DNA of 11,962 nt from Flavobacteriaceae bacterium (GTDB lineage: Bacteria > Bacteroidota > Bacteroidia > Flavobacteriales > Flavobacteriaceae): assembly GCA_016763595.1 (NCBI GenBank), contig JAESTN010000103.1:1-11962 (forward strand). The letters are read 5' to 3'. Below, one piece after another: positions 7,342 through 11,962 of this stretch (its first letter is position 1; each line of letters opens with the position of its first letter). A program made the translations under genes and the position numbers. Under the pieces are notes generated by a model, which was not told where the DNA came from, searched no databases, and worked only from the letters and a program-made list of their open reading frames with translations.

Positions 7342-7740
7342 TTAGGCATTAGAATTAACAGCTTTTGGCGTCTTTGTAAATACAATGGTATACCCCAATG
7401 CAAAGAGTGTGTAGATAATGGTTAAAGGAATTAATACTTCTTTAGAATCTTTTAAGTCGAAAGCTACTTTAAGTAATGTAATTGCACCAACTGCAAAATG
7501 TATCAGGTTTCCAGTAACGAGAGGTTTGTTGTAAATTCCACCAATAATAGAACTTTTTGCCATCCAATTCATCATTCCAAAACCTAAATATAATGCTCCA
7601 AGAAGTTGCATTATTAAAGCGGAGGTTTGATTTGTTTTAAGATGTAAAATAGTTAAAACTTCTGCGGGTAAAAAAGACAAGCCAATTCCGATAATTCCTA
7701 AAAGTATTGCACTTGTGGTTAAAAGTATTTTCGTATTCAA
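7342..7740 (-). CDS. Small four-helix membrane protein, unknown function
   Basis: This 132-residue protein has four hydrophobic segments (about 5-27, 40-58, 73-95 and 101-122) with short loops and a polar C-terminus (KTPKAVNSNA). The size, helix count and small-residue-rich second helix (MQLLGALYLGFGMMNWMAK) recall DoxX-like or DUF4345-like four-helix proteins, but I do not recognise the family with certainty. It lies 64 bp downstream of the flavodoxin-fold oxidoreductase gene on the same strand, so co-transcription is possible. A 7-bp inverted repeat, TTCAATA-N6-TATTGAA (7758-7777), sits in that gap. Confidence 0.75.
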   Translation of the reverse strand: MNTKILLTTSAILLGIIGIGLSFLPAEVLTILHLKTNQTSALIMQLLGALYLGFGMMNWMAKSSIIGGIYNKPLVTGNLIHFAVGAITLLKVAFDLKDSKEVLIPLTIIYTLFALGYTIVFTKTPKAVNSNA

Positions 7741-7804
7741 TATGTGTTTGTTTATAATTCAATAAATTAGTATTGAAGTTGAATTTTTGTTACTTAAAGA
7801 AACG

Positions 7805-8308
7805 TTAAATTGTTTTTCTAAAGGCATCAATCCTTTCAATAGCGATAGGGTTTATCTTGCCGTCTTCAATCCAGGTATGGATATCTCCTAGATACGTCAT
7901 CCCTAAGTAATTGGCACTTTCTTTAAACGGCATTGAAAATCCATCTTTTAAGTCGTCGTAATTATTGTTGCTAATCATGGCCATTTTTTTTCCACGTAAC
8001 TGTCTACCTAATTCTTTTTTATAATGTAATAGATCAGAAAGTCTATCGAAAAAAGCTTTTAAAATCCCACTCATATTGTACCAATATACAGGAGTTGCAA
8101 AAACAATGGTATCGTATTTTGCGATGATTTCTTCCATCATAGGTATGAAATCGTCTTCTGCATTTGCAAAATCATATTCGAAATGTCCAATGTTTTTGGT
8201 CTTTAAATCAATTACATCAAAAGTATTATGTGTGTTCAGCTCATTCACAATTATGTTGGTGTCTCCAGTGCTTCTTGCACTTGCTTGGATAATTACAGTT
8301 GTATTCAT
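7805..8308 (-). CDS. Flavodoxin-fold NAD(P)H-dependent oxidoreductase
   Basis: This 167-residue cytoplasmic flavoprotein belongs to the NADPH-dependent FMN reductase / flavodoxin_2 group. The N-terminal strand VIIQASAR leads into the FMN-phosphate loop SARSTGDTN (10-18). The isoalloxazine-binding segment is ATPVYWYNMSGILKAFFDR (71-89). Members reduce quinones, flavins or nitro compounds, and the natural substrate here is unknown. I chose the ATG at 8308. An in-frame ATG 63 bp upstream would place MMGFSLYYF... before the first beta strand of the fold, which in this family begins almost at the N-terminus. The divergent neighbour is the exonuclease gene. Confidence 0.88.
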   Translation of the reverse strand: MNTTVIIQASARSTGDTNIIVNELNTHNTFDVIDLKTKNIGHFEYDFANAEDDFIPMMEEIIAKYDTIVFATPVYWYNMSGILKAFFDRLSDLLHYKKELGRQLRGKKMAMISNNNYDDLKDGFSMPFKESANYLGMTYLGDIHTWIEDGKINPIAIERIDAFRKTI

Positions 8309-8423
8309 GTATTTAAGTTTTGACTGTAAAATTGTGAATAAATTGAAATAATAAAGAGAAAAACCCATCAAAAAAAATGATAAGTCTACAGTTAAAATTG
8401 ATGGAAAATTAATCAGATTTATA

Positions 8424-8431
8424 TATCTTTA
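8424..8431 (+). promoter_or_regulatory. Near-consensus -7 box of the exonuclease promoter
   Basis: TATCTTTA differs by its last base from the TATCTTTG octamer at two other promoters here. It would start a transcript about 30 nt before the ATG at 8469. The remaining divergent space (8309-8468) is AT-rich. It holds a loose inverted pair, CCATCAA (8365-8371) and TTGATGG (8398-8404), that I cannot assign. Confidence 0.3.
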
Positions 8432-8468
8432 ACCTACTATTGATTTTAAGGAAAGAAAGTTAGAAAAG

Positions 8469-9296
8469 ATGAAATTAAATTTAGAAAAGCCTATTGTATT
8501 TTTCGATTTGGAAACAACAGGTATAAATATAGGAACAGATAGAATTGTTGAGATTTCAATTTTAAAAGTGTTTCCAAACGGAAACAAAGAAAGTAAGACT
8601 TGGTTGGTAAATCCAGAAATGGAAATTCCGAAAAGCTCATCAGACATTCATGGAATTACAAACGAGCAAGTGGTTGCTGAACCAACATTTAAAGAATTAG
8701 CATCACAAGTAAGTGCGCTAATTGCGGGCTGTGATTTAGCAGGATTTAATTCCAATCGTTTTGATATTCCGTTATTGGCGGAAGAATTAATGCGTGCTGG
8801 AATAGATTTTGATATGAATGATAGAAAGGCCATTGATGTGCAAGTAATATTTCATAAAAAAGAACAACGTACACTAAGTGCTGGATATCAGTTTTACTGT
8901 GGGAAAGAATTGGAAGGAGCCCATGGAGCAGAAGCAGATACGAAGGCAACCTATGAGATTTTGTTAGCGCAAATAGAGAAATATGAAGACATCGGGAATA
9001 CTGTTGATGTGTTGAGTGAATTTTCTACACATGGAAAAAGAGCCGATTTTGCGGGTTTCATTTTAATCAATGAAGAAGATCAAGAAGTGTTCTCTTTCGG
9101 GAAGTATAAAAACAGAACCGTAGAAGAGGTGTTTAAAGAAAACCCTGGATATCATAATTGGATTCAGAATGCAGATTTTCCGTTGTTTACAAAAAAGGTA
9201 TTGCGTGAAATTAAAGAGCGTATGTCTGCTCCGAAAAAAACAATGACTGATGCAGAAAAATTAAATGCATTACAACAAAAATTTAATTTAAGGTAG
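8469..9296 (+). CDS. DnaQ-family 3'-5' exonuclease with ExoX-type C-terminal domain
   Basis: This 275-residue nuclease has the DEDDh catalytic set. Exo I is FFDLETTG (Asp13, Glu15), Exo II is GFNSNRFDIPLL (Asp99) and Exo III is HGAEADTKAT (His152, Asp157), so it should remove nucleotides from 3' ends with two metal ions. Residues about 195-250 form a second small domain (FSFGKYKNRTVEEVF, then PGYHNWIQNADFP) like the C-terminal region of ExoX-type nucleases. It is not a DNA polymerase III epsilon subunit by length or context and more likely acts in repair or nucleic-acid turnover. The gap to the next gene is 42 bp and contains a dispersed repeat, so the downstream genes may be a separate unit. 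Confidence 0.93.
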   Translation: MKLNLEKPIVFFDLETTGINIGTDRIVEISILKVFPNGNKESKTWLVNPEMEIPKSSSDIHGITNEQVVAEPTFKELASQVSALIAGCDLAGFNSNRFDIPLLAEELMRAGIDFDMNDRKAIDVQVIFHKKEQRTLSAGYQFYCGKELEGAHGAEADTKATYEILLAQIEKYEDIGNTVDVLSEFSTHGKRADFAGFILINEEDQEVFSFGKYKNRTVEEVFKENPGYHNWIQNADFPLFTKKVLREIKERMSAPKKTMTDAEKLNALQQKFNLR

Positions 9297-9298
9297 CT

Positions 9299-9322
9299 GT
9301 CCGCTCGAGCGCAGTCGAGAGC
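9299..9322. repeat. Dispersed GC-rich palindromic repeat (CTCGA...TCGAG type)
   Basis: It reads GTCCGCTCGAGC then GCAGTCGAGAGC. CTCGA (9304-9308) and TCGAG (9315-9319) are the arms, around GCGCAG. It is conspicuously GC-rich in an AT-rich region. I recall very similar elements (CTCGACTGCGCTCGAG cores) scattered between genes of flavobacteria, but no search was run. It sits immediately after the exonuclease stop codon and could stabilise the 3' end of the mRNA. Confidence 0.55.
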
Positions 9323-9338
9323 TAATTGTAGTTAAAAC

Positions 9339-10223
9339 ATGAAAAGAAGTGTATTTCTTATACTACTTGTAACGGCACAAGTTTGTAGTCAACAAGTTTC
9401 GTTTAAAGGAACATTGTTAGATTCAAAGACCAAAAAACCAGTGGTGTATGCAAATATTAGTTTTTTAGAAACCACCAAAGGAATTTCATCTACAGAAAAT
9501 GGCTCCTTTCAAATGTATATTAATCAAAAATACATGAAAGGTAAGGTTCATGTTTCTTGTTTAAATTATAAAGACACCATTGTAAATGCGTTAGAGCTAA
9601 ACAATACTGTATTGTTACTGCAACCAAAACAACATGAGCTTGATGAGGTTGTATTAACGAAAAGAGTAAATCGTTTTTTTTTGCAAGATAAAGTAAAAAA
9701 GAAAGTACATGGGGTGCATAGTGTCGGTATGCGAATGATCGCAAAGTATTTTCCGAATGATAAAAAGAATCGCTATTGTAATTATCTTTCTAAAGTGACC
9801 ATTTATTTTTCTAAAAGACACAATAAAAAATCAAAGTTTAGAGTTCGAGTTTTTAATAGAGATGATAAAACAGGATTGCCAAAAGAAGATTTATTAAATG
9901 TGAACTTGCCAATTGCCATAAAAGAAAAGCAATTAGAAGTTATTGTAGACTTGTCTTTGTATGATATAGAAATGCCAAAGAATGGGTTGTTTATTGCTTT
10001 CGAGAAATTGTTTATACCATTTAATGAATATGGAAAGAAACAAACAGCATCAGAAAACGATGTGTTTTATGCACCTGTTATTGGATTTACACAATACAGA
10101 CATAAAAAACCAAAAGAGAGAACGTATTATTATATCAAAGGATTCTGGAGTAAGTCAGCTTTCAATCAAGTAAGCGGATTTAAAAAATATGCACCAGCAA
10201 TGTCTTTATCGTTAACAAATTAA
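9339..10223 (+). CDS. Exported carboxypeptidase-regulatory-like domain protein
   Basis: This 294-residue protein has a signal peptide (about 1-18, MKRSVFLILLVTAQVCSQ) and a CarboxypepD_reg-like beta-sandwich (about 21-95, with DSKTKKPVVYANISF and STENGSFQMY). A LDEVVLTKR stretch (101-109) resembles the lead-in to a TonB receptor plug. It has no plug or barrel; residues 110-294 are a basic, strand-rich region of unknown fold. It is probably periplasmic or associated with the outer membrane. It begins a tight gene run: the next gene starts 14 bp after its stop, and the one after that 4 bp later. Its function is unknown. A Cys at residue 16 lies within the hydrophobic stretch but has no proper lipobox. 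Confidence 0.8.
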   Translation: MKRSVFLILLVTAQVCSQQVSFKGTLLDSKTKKPVVYANISFLETTKGISSTENGSFQMYINQKYMKGKVHVSCLNYKDTIVNALELNNTVLLLQPKQHELDEVVLTKRVNRFFLQDKVKKKVHGVHSVGMRMIAKYFPNDKKNRYCNYLSKVTIYFSKRHNKKSKFRVRVFNRDDKTGLPKEDLLNVNLPIAIKEKQLEVIVDLSLYDIEMPKNGLFIAFEKLFIPFNEYGKKQTASENDVFYAPVIGFTQYRHKKPKERTYYYIKGFWSKSAFNQVSGFKKYAPAMSLSLTN

Positions 10224-10237
10224 AATAAACAGAAATT

Positions 10238-10723
10238 ATGTTTACAGAATATAAAAATTTACCGAATAACTCTAGAGTTTGGATTTACCAAGCCGATAGG
10301 GTTTTTACCGCACAAGAAATAGCAATTATTTCTGCTAAAGCAATAGATTTTATTGAACAATGGACACGCCATGGAGATAATTTAAAAGGATCGTTTACCA
10401 TAAAGTACAATCAGTTTTTAATGATTGCTGTAGATGAGAGTTTTAACAATGTTTCAGGATGTTCTATAGATGCATCTGTCCGTTTTGTACAGCAATTAGA
10501 AAGCGAGTTACACATTGATTTGATGAACAAAATGAATGTTTCTTTTAAAGACGGTGACAACATCAATATTGTCAAACTTTCAGATTTTCATCAGTTTGCA
10601 AAAGAACAAAAAATCACCAAAGAAACCATTGTCTTTAATAATATGGTGCAAACAAAAGAAGAGGTAGAAACTAAATGGGAAGTACCCGCAAACCAAAGTT
10701 GGCATAATCGTTTTTTAGTGTAA
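10238..10723 (+). CDS. Conserved small flavobacterial protein, often mislabelled 'ABC transporter ATPase'
   Basis: This 161-residue, probably cytoplasmic protein has no signal peptide and no membrane segment. I recognise the pattern of a protein common in Flavobacteriaceae (NSRVWIYQADR near the N-terminus, GCSIDASVRFVQQLE at 74-88, ending WHNRFLV) that databases often call an ABC transporter ATPase. The sequence does not support that label: there is no Walker A GxxxxGK[ST], no LSGGQ and no Walker B, and it is too short. Its real function is unknown. It is 14 bp after the carboxypeptidase-regulatory-like gene and 4 bp before the glycoside hydrolase gene, so it is almost certainly co-transcribed with the hydrolase. 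Confidence 0.85.
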   Translation: MFTEYKNLPNNSRVWIYQADRVFTAQEIAIISAKAIDFIEQWTRHGDNLKGSFTIKYNQFLMIAVDESFNNVSGCSIDASVRFVQQLESELHIDLMNKMNVSFKDGDNINIVKLSDFHQFAKEQKITKETIVFNNMVQTKEEVETKWEVPANQSWHNRFLV

Positions 10724-10727
10724 TTGT

Positions 10728-11962
10728 ATGAAAAAAATTCTTGTTGTTATTGCTGTTTTATGTGTTGGTATTGTCACTGGACAATCTAAAGATCCGCTAG
10801 TCACTTCTGATGCCAAAGCGCAAAAAAAATGGGTAAACAAAATCCTTAAAAAGATGACTGTCAAAGAAAAAATTGGACAGCTTTTTATGGTGCAAGCCTA
10901 TTCTAATTTAGATGATACCCATGAAAAAGTCATTATCGATTTGATACAAACACATCATGTAGGTAACTTAATTTTTATGCAAGGAACTCCAGAAAAACAA
11001 GCCGTTTTAAATAACAAATACCAAGAACTTTCTAAAGTTCCTTTGATGATTGGTTTTGATGGCGAGTGGGGATTAGACATGCGTTTGAAAAATGCTTTCC
11101 GGTATCCTTGGAATATGACGTTGGGAGCTGTGACTAACAATGATTTAATAGAAGATTTTGGAGCTCGAGTTGGAGAACATTGTAAACGTTTGGGAATTCA
11201 TATCAATTTTGCACCTGTTGTAGATATTAATATCAATCCAAAAAATCCAATTATAGGAAACCGTTCTTTTGGAGAGAATAAAGACAATGTTACTGATAAA
11301 GCAATCGCATTTACAAAAGGGATGCAAGGAGTTGGAGTGTTGGCAAATGCAAAGCATTTTCCTGGTCATGGAGATACCGCTTCAGATTCACACCATACCT
11401 TACCTGTTGTAGATTTTGATATGAAAAGATTGGATACCTTAGAATTGTATCCATATAAAAAACTCTTTAAAGAGAATTTGGCAAGTGTAATGACTGCGCA
11501 CTTGAGCATCCCAAAGTTAGAGCCAAATAAAAAATTGCCATCCTCATTATCTAAAAAAATTGTAACCGATTTATTGATTGATAAAATGGGGTTTAAAGGT
11601 TTAATTATTACTGATGGTCTAAACATGAAAGGAGCCGCTAACTACTCTACATCTTCAGAAATTGATTTAGCTGCAATCTTGGCTGGAAATGATATATTGC
11701 TAATTCCACAAGATGTACCTGCAACAGTAAAATTATTTAAAAAAGCAATTAAAGAAAAAAAGCTATCTATAAAAAGATTGAACCATTCAGTGCGAAAAAT
11801 ACTAATGGCAAAATATTGGGCAGGATTGCATAACTACAAACCTGTTTCTTTAGACAATTTACACGAAGATTTAAATTCTAAGACCGATGTTTTATTGCAT
11901 AGAGAATTGGTTAAAAAATCGATTACAGTTGTAAAAAACGAGAAAGACATCATTCCGATTCA
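10728..11962 (+). CDS. Secreted glycoside hydrolase family 3 beta-N-acetylglucosaminidase, N-terminal part
   Basis: The first 411 codons are present; the gene continues past the right edge. A signal peptide (MKKILVVIAVLCVGIVTGQ) precedes a family 3 TIM-barrel domain (from about residue 40, KKMTVKEKIGQLFMVQ). The NagZ-type catalytic loop is KHFPGHGDTASDSHH (209-223), which carries the acid/base His of N-acetylglucosaminidases. The nucleophile is Asp296 in ITDGLNMKGA. The likely substrate is GlcNAc-containing peptidoglycan or chitin fragments in the periplasm or outside the cell. After about residue 380 the sequence moves into the second domain (RELVKKSITVVKNE). Some Bacteroidota relatives carry a further C-terminal beta-lactamase-like domain, which cannot be judged here. 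It starts 4 bp after the preceding gene. Confidence 0.93.
   Translation, partial: MKKILVVIAVLCVGIVTGQSKDPLVTSDAKAQKKWVNKILKKMTVKEKIGQLFMVQAYSNLDDTHEKVIIDLIQTHHVGNLIFMQGTPEKQAVLNNKYQELSKVPLMIGFDGEWGLDMRLKNAFRYPWNMTLGAVTNNDLIEDFGARVGEHCKRLGIHINFAPVVDININPKNPIIGNRSFGENKDNVTDKAIAFTKGMQGVGVLANAKHFPGHGDTASDSHHTLPVVDFDMKRLDTLELYPYKKLFKENLASVMTAHLSIPKLEPNKKLPSSLSKKIVTDLLIDKMGFKGLIITDGLNMKGAANYSTSSEIDLAAILAGNDILLIPQDVPATVKLFKKAIKEKKLSIKRLNHSVRKILMAKYWAGLHNYKPVSLDNLHEDLNSKTDVLLHRELVKKSITVVKNEKDIIPI

Noticed and set aside
8309..8371. N-terminal extension of the flavodoxin-fold oxidoreductase
   Set aside because: The fold's first strand and FMN loop begin directly after the ATG at 8308; the 21 extra residues have no family counterpart.
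10955..11626. Minus-strand open frames at the right end
   Set aside because: They lie antisense to the glycoside hydrolase, whose catalytic motifs are clear.

Overview
The window is AT-rich and has the hallmarks of a marine-type Flavobacteriaceae (Bacteroidota) chromosome. It contains a TonB-dependent receptor with an N-terminal carboxypeptidase-regulatory-like domain, promoter boxes of the Bacteroidota TAnnTTTG type, few Shine-Dalgarno sequences, and several protein families typical of flavobacteria. No phage, transposase, CRISPR array, tRNA or rRNA is visible. The genus cannot be fixed from the sequence alone.

Region 1 (1-2090) is a peroxide-defence pair. The 5' half of katG (catalase-peroxidase) runs leftward off the window edge. 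A Prx1/AhpC-type 2-Cys peroxiredoxin runs rightward from the same 309-bp intergenic region. That region holds a Bacteroidota-type -7 box for each gene and, next to the katG promoter, two 15-bp dyads resembling OxyR half-operators. A bidirectional terminator at about 2049-2081 separates the peroxiredoxin from the converging receptor gene.

Region 2 (2091-5276) holds a TonB-dependent receptor of unknown substrate, preceded on the same strand by a PAS-LuxR-type regulator. A perfect 10-bp inverted repeat covers the receptor's -7 box and start codon.

Region 3 (5358-8308) is a leftward run of small genes. In transcription order these are a flavodoxin-fold NAD(P)H oxidoreductase, a four-helix membrane protein, a 52-residue lysine-rich protein, an XRE regulator with a two-helix membrane tail, a Crp/Fnr-type regulator and a DoxX-family membrane protein. 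Gaps of 56-138 bp suggest several transcription units. Between the XRE and Crp genes lies what looks like a shrunken, frameshifted second copy of the lysine-rich gene, so the XRE gene sits between two related sequences.

Region 4 (8469-11962) runs rightward: a DnaQ-family exonuclease with an ExoX-type C-terminal domain, a dispersed palindromic repeat, then a tight probable operon (gaps of 14 and 4 bp). The operon comprises an exported carboxypeptidase-regulatory-like protein, a small conserved flavobacterial protein often labelled 'ABC transporter ATPase' despite lacking a Walker motif, and the 5' part of a secreted glycoside hydrolase family 3 beta-N-acetylglucosaminidase.

Most of the window is ordinary flavobacterial chromosome, and I see no convincing new multi-gene system. 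The best leads are the degenerate duplicate around the XRE gene, the OxyR-like dyads at katG and the inverted repeat at the receptor start.
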